From NCBI GenBank assembly GCA_944322565.1, contig CALUPG010000006.1:1-64000 (forward strand): 64,000 nt of DNA, in the 5' to 3' direction. The notes under the pieces are model-generated. The model did no database searches. It was not told the origin of the DNA and saw only the letters and a list, made by a program, of their open reading frames with translations. The DNA comes from an uncultured Bacteroidales bacterium (GTDB taxonomy: Bacteria; Bacteroidota; Bacteroidia; Bacteroidales; UBA932). Within the stretch, counting starts at the first letter, position 1. Every line of letters begins with the position of its first letter. The position numbers and the translations under genes are program-made. This document shows, one piece after another, positions 17,483 through 26,869 of this stretch.

Positions 17483-19892
17483 CTTTACCAATGACCAGCT
17501 TTCTGTCTGGCCACTGGCCCGGGACAATTACCGTGCATTGAAAAATGTCTGTGTCAAGACCTTGTCTGTCGGCGGGCTTGACATCAGGGTGCAGCACAAT
17601 CCGGCAAGAATAGTTTCCGCCTCGGCGGATGTCGGCAAGGAGGCAATACTTGGGCGAAAATGCTTTCTGTGCAGGGACAACCGTCCCCCGGAGCAGATCA
17701 GGCTCAAATTTGAAGGCAGAAAAGGAAGAAAATATGACATTCTTGTCAATCCGTATCCGATTTTTCATGAACATTTCGTAATAGCCATGGACAGACATTG
17801 TCCGCAGTCCATCTGGAAACGCTATGTGGACATGCTGGATATGGCCAGGACATATCCCGGATACACATTCATGTACAACGGGGCGAAATGCGGTGCCTCG
17901 GCTCCTGATCATCATCATTTTCAGGCGGTTCCCCGTCGGATACTTCCTCTTGAGTGTGATGCTTCGGGGCTGCTTGACTCTTTTTCCGGACAGACTGAGT
18001 CCTTTCCTGCGGAAGACAATGCAGGAGTCCTTGAATATATTGCTTCTGTAAAAGAAGCGGAACTGTATCATTATCATAAATTTACCAGAGGGATATTCAT
18101 TCTCGCGGCATCGACTGCCAAGTCTATGGCCAAGCTTTTCTACAGGCTGCTTGATTGCGCGCCTGCGGGAGAAGACGGGGCGGAGCCGATGTTCAATCTT
18201 CTGACATGGTACGAACATGGGGAATACCGGTCTGCGGTGATGCTCCGTGCAAAACATCGTTCCCGCCATTATTATTCGAAGGCGGAAGATCATCTGACGG
18301 TAAGCCCCGGCTGTGCGGACATGGCAGGATTCTTTGTCGTTCCGGACGGAAATGATTTCAGGCGGATTGACGCGAAGATTCTCACTGAAATTCTGGATGA
18401 AGTATCAGTCTCGGCAGAGGATGAGTCTCTTGTGGTGCGGCGTCTGACCCGCACCCAGCCCCTGTTGTCCGTGGGGATAATGTCTGCTCCGGAAATAACT
18501 TTTGAGATTTTGTCGGACGGGGCGGGAGTCAGGAAAGCTGTGTTCAGGGAAGGTAAGATAGAATATGACGGGGCGCTTTATGATGAGCTTTATTTTGAGG
18601 AGCAGACCCTGTCCACAATGTTCGCAGAAGCGGGATTTGTCCTCCATGATGTCACTATAGGCACGGGATTCCATTGGGAAAGGAAAGAAACCCAGAAATT
18701 TGCCGGTGCCCTTAAAATAATTGTCTCCGGGAAAAGCCTGACTGCAATAAATGTAATCGGAGTCGAGGACTATCTTGTGAGTGTCATATCATCAGAGATG
18801 AAGGCGACAGCTTCAGAAGAATTTCTCAAGGCTCATGCCGTCATTTCTCGTTCATGGGTCATGTCGAAGATTCTGTCCCGTTCATCCGGGCATGCAGGAG
18901 AGAATGGGCTCCCTTCCTGGATTTCCGGTGTGCCGTCACTTGTCACTCATCTGGATACAACCCGTGCCGTGGACGGCAAAGGAGATGCTCCGGTTTCAGA
19001 AGGGGGGCTGCCTGTCTGCAGAATCATGAAATGGTATGACCATGAGGACCACAGACTCTTCGATGTGTGTGCTGATGACCATTGCCAGAGGTATCAGGGC
19101 CTTTCAAGGGAGACAGGAGGCAGTGCCCGTAAGGCTGTGGATGCTACATGGGGGGAAGTGCTGGCATTCGGAGGTGAGATATGCGATGCCAGGTTTTCCA
19201 AATGCTGCGGAGGCGTTACCGAGGAGTTTTCTACCTGTTGGGAGGACAGGAATGTCCCGTATCTGGCTTCTGTTCCCGATGTGCCGGACAGCGGCTCTTG
19301 TCAGGCTTTCTGCGATACTTCCGACACGGAGGTGTTGTCGCAGGTTCTCAATGACTATGACCTTGAGACTACGGATTTTTTCAGGTGGACGGTCTCATAC
19401 GGCGTCCGCGAACTTTCTGATCTCGTGTCAAGACGCTCCGGACATGACATAGGCATGGTCAGGGCTCTCATCCCGGAGCACAGAGGGCCGTCAGGGCGCA
19501 TTGACAGACTTGGGATTGTGGGGACAAAAGGAATCCTGATTGTCGGCAAGGAACTGGAGATAAGGCGGGTGCTGTCGGAGTCCCATCTGAAGAGTTCTGC
19601 CTTTGAAGTCGAATATTTTGATTCAGTGGGCATGAAAGTGCCGGCGGAAGCGGTGGAGCATGCTGCCCGGGAAATGTCTGCCGCCGGAAGAATGTCTGCC
19701 GCCGCAGATGTCGAAAGGATTGAACTTCATGGTTCCGGATGGGGTCATGGCGTCGGATTGTGCCAGATAGGTGCTGCTGTAATGGCCTCTCGCGGGTATG
19801 GCTACAGGGAAATACTTTCCCACTATTATGCAGGAGCTTCCATAGCGGATGTTGACGGAGATATTGCCACGGATGTCAGAGGCAGGCAGTGA
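17460..19892 (+). CDS. DUF4922 (HIT-like) - SpoIID/LytB domain fusion protein
   Basis: 810 residues from GTG 17460, overlapping the GT2 gene by 23 bp. Residues 1 to about 320 are DUF4922, a HIT-superfamily nucleotidyl-transfer or phosphorylase-like fold: [12 protein letters not shown] at about 75 and the histidine motif APDHHHFQ at about 148-155 (HxHxQ, as in GalT and Ap4A phosphorylases). Residues about 400-790 are a SpoIID/LytB domain: [18 protein letters not shown] with the expected catalytic Glu, [20 protein letters not shown] and a C-terminal [10 protein letters not shown]. SpoIID relatives are lytic transglycosylases on denuded glycan. No signal peptide is visible at the GTG, which is odd for a peptidoglycan enzyme. 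Confidence 0.85.
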   Translation: MKKKQLDNFTNDQLSVWPLARDNYRALKNVCVKTLSVGGLDIRVQHNPARIVSASADVGKEAILGRKCFLCRDNRPPEQIRLKFEGRKGRKYDILVNPYPIFHEHFVIAMDRHCPQSIWKRYVDMLDMARTYPGYTFMYNGAKCGASAPDHHHFQAVPRRILPLECDASGLLDSFSGQTESFPAEDNAGVLEYIASVKEAELYHYHKFTRGIFILAASTAKSMAKLFYRLLDCAPAGEDGAEPMFNLLTWYEHGEYRSAVMLRAKHRSRHYYSKAEDHLTVSPGCADMAGFFVVPDGNDFRRIDAKILTEILDEVSVSAEDESLVVRRLTRTQPLLSVGIMSAPEITFEILSDGAGVRKAVFREGKIEYDGALYDELYFEEQTLSTMFAEAGFVLHDVTIGTGFHWERKETQKFAGALKIIVSGKSLTAINVIGVEDYLVSVISSEMKATASEEFLKAHAVISRSWVMSKILSRSSGHAGENGLPSWISGVPSLVTHLDTTRAVDGKGDAPVSEGGLPVCRIMKWYDHEDHRLFDVCADDHCQRYQGLSRETGGSARKAVDATWGEVLAFGGEICDARFSKCCGGVTEEFSTCWEDRNVPYLASVPDVPDSGSCQAFCDTSDTEVLSQVLNDYDLETTDFFRWTVSYGVRELSDLVSRRSGHDIGMVRALIPEHRGPSGRIDRLGIVGTKGILIVGKELEIRRVLSESHLKSSAFEVEYFDSVGMKVPAEAVEHAAREMSAAGRMSAAADVERIELHGSGWGHGVGLCQIGAAVMASRGYGYREILSHYYAGASIADVDGDIATDVRGRQ

Positions 19893-19893
19893 A

Positions 19894-21222
19894 ATGGGAA
19901 TCGTAAGAAAAATATCGCCATGGGCCTGGGTCTCCACTCTGTACTTTGCGGAGGGAATCCCGTATTTCATAGTCAACACCATATCTGTGATAATGTTCAA
20001 GAGAATGGGCATGTCAAACGGGGATGTGTCCATGTATACCGGACTCCTGTATCTCCCGTGGGTCATCAAGCCTCTCTGGAGTCCGTTTGTTGACATTATC
20101 CGCACGAAGCGATGGTGGGTGGTCACAATGCAGATTCTGATGTCCGCTGCATTTGCCGCAGCTGCGTTCACTCTGCCGCATCCTTCGCCTGAAGTCATCG
20201 CATCCGGACATGCTCCGGTATCCCTTTTTACGGTGACTCTTGTGCTTTTCTGGATTGCTGCCTTTGCTTCGGCCACACATGATATTGCGGCTGACGGCTT
20301 CTATATGCTTGTCCTTGACTCGAGGGACCAGTCGCTCTTTGTCGGCATCAGGAGCACATTCTACAGGCTGGCCTCTATTTTCGGACAGGGAGTCCTGGTC
20401 GTGGTGGCGGGACTTCTTGAGACAATGACGGGTGATATTCCGAGGTCATGGTTCATCACAGTCCTGATGAGTGCCGTCATGTTCGCCTGCATCACTCTGT
20501 ATCATGCCTTTGTCCTGCCGTATGAAAATGCCCGTCCGGGTATCGCCGGAGGCGGAGAAAGGAAGAATACAGGAATCCTGAAGGCCGAAGAGGAAATTTT
20601 CATGGAGTTCGGCCGTGCATTCTCAACATTCTTCAGAAAGAAATATGTGTGGACAGCCATAATATTCATGCTGCTGTACAGGCTTCCGGAGGCATTTCTC
20701 CTCAAAATGATGAACCCTTTCCTTCTTGACCCGGCAGAAGCAGGCGGACTCGGTCTCTCCACGGAGAATGTCGGCATAGTCTACGGGACTGTCGGAGTGG
20801 CGGCCCTAACTGTCGGCGGCATCATAGGTGGCATAGTGGCGTCGCGTCTCGGGCTGAGGAAGTCTCTGTGGCCGATGGCCATAGCCATGACTCTCCCTTG
20901 CCTGACATTCGTATGGCTTGCCATGGTACAGCCTGACAGTCTCCTTGCTGTCTGTGGCTGCGTGCTGGTCGAGCAGTTCGGCTACGGCTTCGGGTTCACG
21001 GCATACATGCTTTATATGATGTATTTTTCCGACGGAGAATTCAAGACGGCGCATTATTCCATCTGTACGGCATTCATGGCCCTGAGCATGATGCTTCCGG
21101 GGATGGTCGCAGGATATATTCAGGAATTTGTGGGCTACCGGTGGTTTTTCTGGATTGTGATGGCATGCTGCATCGCCACCGTCGCCGTGACATTCTCCGT
21201 CAGCCGGCATGTGGAAGACTGA
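19894..21222 (+). CDS. AmpG-like MFS permease
   Basis: 442 residues from ATG 19894, one base after the previous stop. Twelve helices are suggested, starting with the AmpG-type WVSTLYFAEGIPYFIVN and YLPWVIKPLWSPFVD with conserved KPLW. A central loop of about 30 hydrophilic residues with KNTGILKAEEE separates two six-helix halves. AmpG permeases import GlcNAc-anhydroMurNAc muropeptides into the cytoplasm; here that fits the SpoIID and NamZ neighbours. Substrate specificity is inferred from family and context. The upstream in-frame codon at 19849 lies inside the previous gene and is not needed. Confidence 0.85.
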   Translation: MGIVRKISPWAWVSTLYFAEGIPYFIVNTISVIMFKRMGMSNGDVSMYTGLLYLPWVIKPLWSPFVDIIRTKRWWVVTMQILMSAAFAAAAFTLPHPSPEVIASGHAPVSLFTVTLVLFWIAAFASATHDIAADGFYMLVLDSRDQSLFVGIRSTFYRLASIFGQGVLVVVAGLLETMTGDIPRSWFITVLMSAVMFACITLYHAFVLPYENARPGIAGGGERKNTGILKAEEEIFMEFGRAFSTFFRKKYVWTAIIFMLLYRLPEAFLLKMMNPFLLDPAEAGGLGLSTENVGIVYGTVGVAALTVGGIIGGIVASRLGLRKSLWPMAIAMTLPCLTFVWLAMVQPDSLLAVCGCVLVEQFGYGFGFTAYMLYMMYFSDGEFKTAHYSICTAFMALSMMLPGMVAGYIQEFVGYRWFFWIVMACCIATVAVTFSVSRHVED

Positions 21223-21227
21223 CGGCA

Positions 21228-21258
21228 TTGTTTTCCTTTCATTTTCTGATTATCTTTG
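21228..21258 (+). promoter_or_regulatory. Bacteroidetes-type promoter for the serpin gene
   Basis: -33 half-box TTG at 21228-21230, 20-bp spacer, -7 box TATCTTTG at 21251-21258. It lies 29 bp before the serpin ATG, so serpin and NamZ can be expressed apart from the upstream genes. Confidence 0.6.
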
Positions 21259-21286
21259 ACAGGATTATCGATAAAATCAAACTCTC

Positions 21287-22441
21287 ATGAAAAGAATCGT
21301 TTCTTATATTGGAATTCTTACGGGTGCATTAATGCTGACAGGGTGCGGTTCTCCCCAGCCTTCTGTCCCGTCTCAGGACGGGTCAAGGACAGACTTTGCC
21401 CTGACTTTTTTCAGAAACGCCGTGTCTGCAGAAGATGCCGATGCCAATGTGCTTGTGTCTCCTTTCAGTGCGGGCACTGCACTCTCAATGCTTGCCGAAG
21501 GTGCTGATGGAAGCACAAGAGATGAACTTATGACGGCTCTCGGAGGAAAGACATTTTCCGGGGACATCCTGCTCCCGGATTCCCTTGCTGATGTGCGCTC
21601 CGCCAATTCTGCATGGCTGCGCTCCGGCCTTGAAGTCAAGGATGCATACAGGAATATGCTGGAGACCTCGTATTCTGCATGGATTCAGACAAAGGATTTC
21701 TCAGACCCGTTCACAAAGGATGCAATCAATGCATGGTGCTCGGACAATACGGAGGGAAGGATACCGGAAATCGTGGATGAGATAAGTCCGGATATGGTCA
21801 TGTTCCTTATCAATGCACTCTATTTCAAGGCATCATGGCTTCATGAGTTTGACGGGGCAGATACAGTAGACGAAGTCTTCCATGGTTCTGCAGGAGACAA
21901 TGAGGTGCCTATGATGAATACTTCAGGGCGGTTCCGTTATGCGGAGTATGACGGGGCCCAGCTCATAGAATTGCCTTATAAAGGCCGGAAATATTCAATG
22001 CTTGTTGCTCTTCCGGCTGAAGGTGTTGCCATGGACAAGACTGTCAGCTGTCTTTCTGCATCCGCATACGAGACTGCTCTTGATGCTCTTGAATACAGGA
22101 AAGTAGTCTTTTCATTGCCTAAATTCAAGTTTGACACAGACATGCTGCTCAATTCCGTGCTTATGAGGATGGGGGTGAGGAAAGCGTTCGATACCGATGC
22201 GGAGTTCAGTGGCATTACGGATACTCCTGTGGCGGTGAATCAGGTGAGGCAGAAATGCTTTGTGGAAGTCAATGAGAGCGGCACCGAGGCTGCGGCCGTG
22301 ACAAGCATAGGCTTGCGGGTGACCTCCGCATCTCCAGTGGATATTCCTGTCGTGATGACTGTCGACAGGCCTTTCCTTTTTGCTATAGTAGACACGGCAG
22401 GGGACAATATCCTTTTTGCCGGGAGGGTGATGAATCTCTGA
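21287..22441 (+). CDS. Serpin, surface or periplasmic lipoprotein
   Basis: 384 residues with lipoprotein signal (LMLTGCGS, acyl Cys near 20). The rest is a full-length serpin: NVLVSPFSAGTALSMLAEGADG, the breach and shutter strands, FLINALYFKASW, and the C-terminal PFLFAIVDTAGDNILFAGRV. The reactive-loop hinge near residues 328-338 reads NESGTEAAAVT, with small residues at the positions that must insert into sheet A, so it should be an inhibitory serpin. The scissile bond lies about eight residues later, in a GLRVTSAS stretch; target protease cannot be read from this. Bacterial serpins are thought to shield cells from host or competitor serine proteases. Confidence 0.9.
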   Translation: MKRIVSYIGILTGALMLTGCGSPQPSVPSQDGSRTDFALTFFRNAVSAEDADANVLVSPFSAGTALSMLAEGADGSTRDELMTALGGKTFSGDILLPDSLADVRSANSAWLRSGLEVKDAYRNMLETSYSAWIQTKDFSDPFTKDAINAWCSDNTEGRIPEIVDEISPDMVMFLINALYFKASWLHEFDGADTVDEVFHGSAGDNEVPMMNTSGRFRYAEYDGAQLIELPYKGRKYSMLVALPAEGVAMDKTVSCLSASAYETALDALEYRKVVFSLPKFKFDTDMLLNSVLMRMGVRKAFDTDAEFSGITDTPVAVNQVRQKCFVEVNESGTEAAAVTSIGLRVTSASPVDIPVVMTVDRPFLFAIVDTAGDNILFAGRVMNL

Positions 22442-22460
22442 TTTGAAGTTTTCCGGACAA

Positions 22461-23771
22461 ATGCATAATATCGTGCCTGCAATCAGTGCCGCCGTGGTCA
22501 GGGGTCTCGTCCCGGCAGTCATTTCAATTCTGTCGTATCTTTCCATATCCTGTGAAGCAGCGGCGGGGACATCGTCTTCTTACCCTGTCAGGACCGGTAT
22601 CGAGGTCCTGCGCAGCCGCGGATTTGAGGGCCTTGTCGGCAAGCGTGTGGGACTTGTTACCAATCCGAGCGGTGTGGACAGAGACCTGCGTTCGACAATA
22701 GACATACTGTACAATGCCCCGGGGGTGGAGCTGGTGGCTCTTTATGGACCTGAACACGGGGTGAGGGGAGATGTATATGCCGGAGGCAAAGTCTCCGACT
22801 CTCGCGATGCCCTCACCGGTCTTCCCGTCTATTCCCTGTACGGTCCGACCAGAAAGCCGACTCCCGAGATGCTCAGCGGCATAGATGTCATGGTCTATGA
22901 CATACAGGACACGGGGGCGAGGTCATATACTTTCATCAGTACGATGGGACTGGTCATGGAAGCCTGCGGGGAACTTGGAATAGAAGTCATGGTGCTGGAC
23001 AGGCCGAATCCTCTCGGAGGGCTCAAGGTGGAGGGCAGTGTCGTGGAGCCTGGCTTTTTTTCATTCGTAAGCCAGTACAGGATACCTTATATATATGGGC
23101 TTACTCCTGGAGAACTCGCCCTGCTCATCAATGCCGAAGGTCTCAACAGGGGACAGAGCGGGAAGCAGGAGCCTGCGAGATGCTCCCTGACCGTCATCCC
23201 GATGGAGGGATGGCGACGGGACATGCTGTATCAGGATACGGGACTGCCGTGGGTGCTGCCTTCTCCGAATATACCGTACCAGACTTCGCCCGTGCATTAT
23301 TGTGCCGCCGGCATCTGCGGAGAACTGTACGGATTCCTGAATATCGGCATAGGATACACTCTCCCGTTCCAGGTCTTTGCCGAGGAATGGATTGATGCCC
23401 CGCGTCTGAAGGCCGAACTTGACAGCTATGACATTCCGGGGGTGGAATTCCGTACAATCTATTTCAAGCCGTTGGCCGGACGGACTGCAGGGAAACTCGT
23501 GCAGGGCGTGCAATACTTTTTCACTGATTACGAGGCCGCGCCTGTCACCCTTGTCCAGTTCTATGTTATGCAGGCGGTTGCAGCCCTCTATCCTGACAAA
23601 AGACCGTTCGAGACAGCCACTGGAGTCGGTCTGTTCGACAAAGTATGCGGGTCTGACTACATCAGGAAAACATTCGGGCAGCGCTATCGGGTTTCCGACA
23701 TAATCGGATGGTGGCAGAAGGATGCCGAGGCATTCAGGACCCTCTCATCTGCATATTATCTGTACAGATAG
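22461..23771 (+). CDS. namZ: Exo-beta-N-acetylmuramidase NamZ-like (DUF1343)
   Basis: 436 residues from ATG 22461; a TTG at 22443 is possible but less likely. A hydrophobic leader (VVRGLVPAVISILSYLSISCEA) should export it. Family blocks are intact: GLVTNPSGVDRD, LYGPEHGVRG (near 96, carrying the proposed acid residue), VYDIQDTGARSYTF, DRPNPLGG (near 181) and a C-terminal TGVGLFDKVCGSD. NamZ of Bacillus subtilis removes non-reducing terminal MurNAc from glycan fragments. With the AmpG-like permease and SpoIID protein this suggests peptidoglycan turnover. No murQ or murK-like gene is nearby, so MurNAc use must be encoded elsewhere. Confidence 0.85.
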   Translation: MHNIVPAISAAVVRGLVPAVISILSYLSISCEAAAGTSSSYPVRTGIEVLRSRGFEGLVGKRVGLVTNPSGVDRDLRSTIDILYNAPGVELVALYGPEHGVRGDVYAGGKVSDSRDALTGLPVYSLYGPTRKPTPEMLSGIDVMVYDIQDTGARSYTFISTMGLVMEACGELGIEVMVLDRPNPLGGLKVEGSVVEPGFFSFVSQYRIPYIYGLTPGELALLINAEGLNRGQSGKQEPARCSLTVIPMEGWRRDMLYQDTGLPWVLPSPNIPYQTSPVHYCAAGICGELYGFLNIGIGYTLPFQVFAEEWIDAPRLKAELDSYDIPGVEFRTIYFKPLAGRTAGKLVQGVQYFFTDYEAAPVTLVQFYVMQAVAALYPDKRPFETATGVGLFDKVCGSDYIRKTFGQRYRVSDIIGWWQKDAEAFRTLSSAYYLYR

Positions 23772-23939
23772 TCCCAGGCCGGATACATCCCTGCGCGTAA
23801 CAGTTTTGTAATTGTCTTAACCGTTTCTTCGCAGTTCTTAACAATCCGGTAAGATTCTTTAACAATATTATAGAAAACCGTTAAAATATATTTCACTTCG
23901 CTCCGGTAATTTTGCCGCCGGATTGATAAAGTGAAATAT

Positions 23940-26765
23940 ATGGAGAAAAGAAAAAAGACGGCAGACCGCAGGAATACGACGCTGATGTCGTATTTTATGA
24001 TGTGCCTGATGATTGCTGCCGTAGGGCTGGCAGAGGCAGGCCAGAATTGTCGTGCGGCAGAAGTTAAAGCCTCAGTGTCAGCGGAAAGAAAAGTAAAGGC
24101 CGCCGTATTTGATATCATTTCCGGAGAGCCTCTCATAGGTGCCGGAGTCCTCATCCGGAACACGACGACAGGTGCTGTGACCGACTTTGACGGGACCTGC
24201 GAACTTGACCTGGGGGACGGGGAGCATGTGCTGACAGTGTCATATATAGGATACAAGCCGGCTTCTGTAGCCGTGACTGTCTCAAGAAACGGCGTAAGTG
24301 CCTCAAATGCCGGGAATCCTGAAGAAGACGGTTCATTTGTGAGCGTAGAGGATGGAATCGTCCGCATATCGATAGCTTCTGACGAGAGGGTGCTTGACAA
24401 TGCTGTGGTCACGGCCCGGAAAAACCTGGAGTCCCTGCAGGCGCTCCAGAATGAACGCATTTCCTCAGGCTTCGCCATAGAGAACATGGGGGCGAAGGAG
24501 ATGAGCATCAAGGGCATATCCAACGCCCAGGAAAGTGTCGCAAAGCTCTCGGGAATCTCTATTGCCAGCGCAGGCCAGCTTATTGTCCGCGGACTCGGCG
24601 ACAGATACAGCACCACGACTCTCAACGGCCTGCCGATAGCTTCCCCTAATCCTGACAACAAGCTCATCCCCCTTGACATATTCCCGGCGTCCACCATTCA
24701 GAACATTACAGTGAGCAAGGTATATGAGGCAAGTTCATTTGCCGACTATTCCGGCGCACATGTGGACATCAGCACCAAGGAAGGACAGAGCGAGGACTTC
24801 TTCAACATCTCATTCTCCACCGGAGGATATTTCCACACTCTCGCCAATGATTTCTACAGGATGGACGGCAAGAGCCTGTTCCTGACCCCAAGACTTGACC
24901 CTACTGCAAATAATATAGCCTACAGTGACTTTGACGCATACTCGAAGTCAAAGGACATCTTCGGGACTTCGTTCCGGACATTCAGAAGGAATCCTCTCCC
25001 TGACCTTGACGGGGGCATCGGCTTCGGCAAGAATTTCAAGGTAGGGGGCCAGACCCTCAGCCTGGTGGCTTCAGCAAGCATCAAGACAGGAGACGAGACC
25101 ATGACGGATGCATTCTACAGGACATATGAGGCCAGCTCCGAAGGCAGTATGCAGAGCGACTACAATTACAACAGCTATGGGCAGAAGATTGACATCGCAG
25201 CCCTTGTGGACCTGGACTATACGCTCCGGGAGAGCGACAACATCGGCATTACGGCTTTCTTCGCAAGAAATGCCAAGGACACTCATCTTGACCGCCAGGG
25301 AATGGACTATCAGGAGTCATATGACCTTGTCGGAAGCAATCAGGTGACACACATCTATACGCTTCAGAATTATCAGCTCTCCGGACATCATGAGGTGGAG
25401 GACTGGCTCATCGACTGGGGCGCATCCTATACCATGACATCGAGCGACGAACCGGACAGAAGGCAGGTGATGTACCGCCGTGGAGCCGACGACCAGTGGT
25501 ATTTCTTCAAGCTTAACCAGCAGGAGACCCAAAGATACTTCGGGAAACTCAATGAAAACGAGCTTGTCGCCGACATCCGTGCCACATACAATTTCAACGA
25601 AGATGACAGAATCCGCTTCGGCCTCACGGCCAAAGACAAGATAAGGACTTTCCGCTCTACAAGATTCTACTATGATGTCAAGGGAATCAACAATTCCATC
25701 TCGGACTTCCACAACCCTGACGCATATCTCAATTTTGAAAATATCCATAGCGGGCTCATCTCCGTGAACCGCAGCAAATATGACAGAGACCAGTATGATG
25801 CTTCAAATCTCATCGGGGCCGCCTTCGTGGAGACAGACCTGAAGTTTGGTGAAAAATGGTTCCTCAATGCAGGTCTCCGCGTGGAGGCAAGCCGTCAGAG
25901 CGTCGACTACAATGACGATGTGGAGGACCTTACCCGCAATCTCGATGCCATCGACCTCTTCCCTGCTGTCAACATCAAATATGACCTTACGCGCAGAAGC
26001 ATCTTCCGCCTTTCTCTTTCGAGGACAGTCACAAGACCGTCGTTCGTCGAAATGGCTCCGTTCCTCTATCAGGAGAGCTTCGGAGGAGCGCAGATACGAG
26101 GCAATGAAGACCTTCAGAACGGCTACAACTACAATTTTGACCTCAAGTACGAATTTTTCGCCGAGAAAAATACAGACATGTTCTCTGTGACGGCATATTT
26201 CAAATATCTTGAAAACCCTATTGAGCGGACACAGAGACTTTCCGGAGGCGCTACGGAGCACTCATTCCAGAATGCAGACAACGGGATTGCTGCAGGAGTC
26301 GAGGTGGAATTCAGAAAAGAGATAGTCAAGGATCTGGCGGTCAGCGCAAATGCATCCTACATGTACACCAATGTGATACTGCCGGAAGGCGGGGCCTACA
26401 CCAACCAGCAGCGTTCTCTCCAGGGAGCATCCCCGTACCTGGCAAATGCAGACATCAGCTATACTCCGTCCTTCAGGAACGGCTCCGGTCTCAGTCTTGC
26501 CCTCCTGTACAATCTGCAGGGCCCGAGGATACACGCAGTCGGCATCATGGGACTCGGGGATGTGAAGCAGATGCCTCTCCATACTCTTGATTTTGCGGCA
26601 ACCTACAAGTTCAACAGACATTTCTCTGTCAAGATGGCATTCAACAATCTGCTGAACTCCACAGTCAGGTTCAGGCAGGACATTCCGAATGCCGGCAGGA
26701 CGGTCGAGGTGGAGCAGTGGAGAATCGGCACAGGCTTCGAGGTCGGCATAAGCTACTCCTTGTGA
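23940..26765 (+). CDS. TonB-dependent outer-membrane receptor
   Basis: 941 residues from ATG 23940 (a GTG 9 bp upstream is possible). A long leader (to about 45) with hydrophobic LMSYFMMCLMIAAVGLA is followed by a CarboxypepD_reg-like domain (EPLIGAGVLIRNTTTGAVTD, about 65-120), a plug domain (LIVRGLGDRYSTTTLNG near 217, TIQNITVSKVYEASSFADYSGA) and a 22-stranded barrel that ends FEVGISYSL. It differs from SusC in lacking the SusD partner; instead a beta-helix lipoprotein gene follows. Substrate is unknown. Confidence 0.9.
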   Translation: MEKRKKTADRRNTTLMSYFMMCLMIAAVGLAEAGQNCRAAEVKASVSAERKVKAAVFDIISGEPLIGAGVLIRNTTTGAVTDFDGTCELDLGDGEHVLTVSYIGYKPASVAVTVSRNGVSASNAGNPEEDGSFVSVEDGIVRISIASDERVLDNAVVTARKNLESLQALQNERISSGFAIENMGAKEMSIKGISNAQESVAKLSGISIASAGQLIVRGLGDRYSTTTLNGLPIASPNPDNKLIPLDIFPASTIQNITVSKVYEASSFADYSGAHVDISTKEGQSEDFFNISFSTGGYFHTLANDFYRMDGKSLFLTPRLDPTANNIAYSDFDAYSKSKDIFGTSFRTFRRNPLPDLDGGIGFGKNFKVGGQTLSLVASASIKTGDETMTDAFYRTYEASSEGSMQSDYNYNSYGQKIDIAALVDLDYTLRESDNIGITAFFARNAKDTHLDRQGMDYQESYDLVGSNQVTHIYTLQNYQLSGHHEVEDWLIDWGASYTMTSSDEPDRRQVMYRRGADDQWYFFKLNQQETQRYFGKLNENELVADIRATYNFNEDDRIRFGLTAKDKIRTFRSTRFYYDVKGINNSISDFHNPDAYLNFENIHSGLISVNRSKYDRDQYDASNLIGAAFVETDLKFGEKWFLNAGLRVEASRQSVDYNDDVEDLTRNLDAIDLFPAVNIKYDLTRRSIFRLSLSRTVTRPSFVEMAPFLYQESFGGAQIRGNEDLQNGYNYNFDLKYEFFAEKNTDMFSVTAYFKYLENPIERTQRLSGGATEHSFQNADNGIAAGVEVEFRKEIVKDLAVSANASYMYTNVILPEGGAYTNQQRSLQGASPYLANADISYTPSFRNGSGLSLALLYNLQGPRIHAVGIMGLGDVKQMPLHTLDFAATYKFNRHFSVKMAFNNLLNSTVRFRQDIPNAGRTVEVEQWRIGTGFEVGISYSL

Positions 26766-26778
26766 CGGACATGGATTC

Positions 26779-26800
26779 CTGACAGGAATGAACCTGTCAG
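26779..26800 (+). other. Intergenic stem-loop between receptor and lipoprotein genes
   Basis: An 8-bp stem ctgacagg (26779-26786) / cctgtcag (26793-26800) with 6-base loop, and no T run. It could stabilise the receptor mRNA 3' end or tune expression of the two genes. Confidence 0.4.
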
Positions 26801-26809
26801 ACGGATAAC

Positions 26810-26840
26810 ATAGAAAATATAGAAAATATAGAAAATATAG
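26810..26840. repeat. Short tandem repeat, unit atagaaaat
   Basis: Three full 9-bp units plus a partial one, directly before the lipoprotein gene (29 bp upstream of its ATG). Copy number could vary by slippage and change the 5' untranslated region. Confidence 0.8.
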
Positions 26841-26869
26841 ACAAAGACAGTACAAACTAATTTCTAAGT

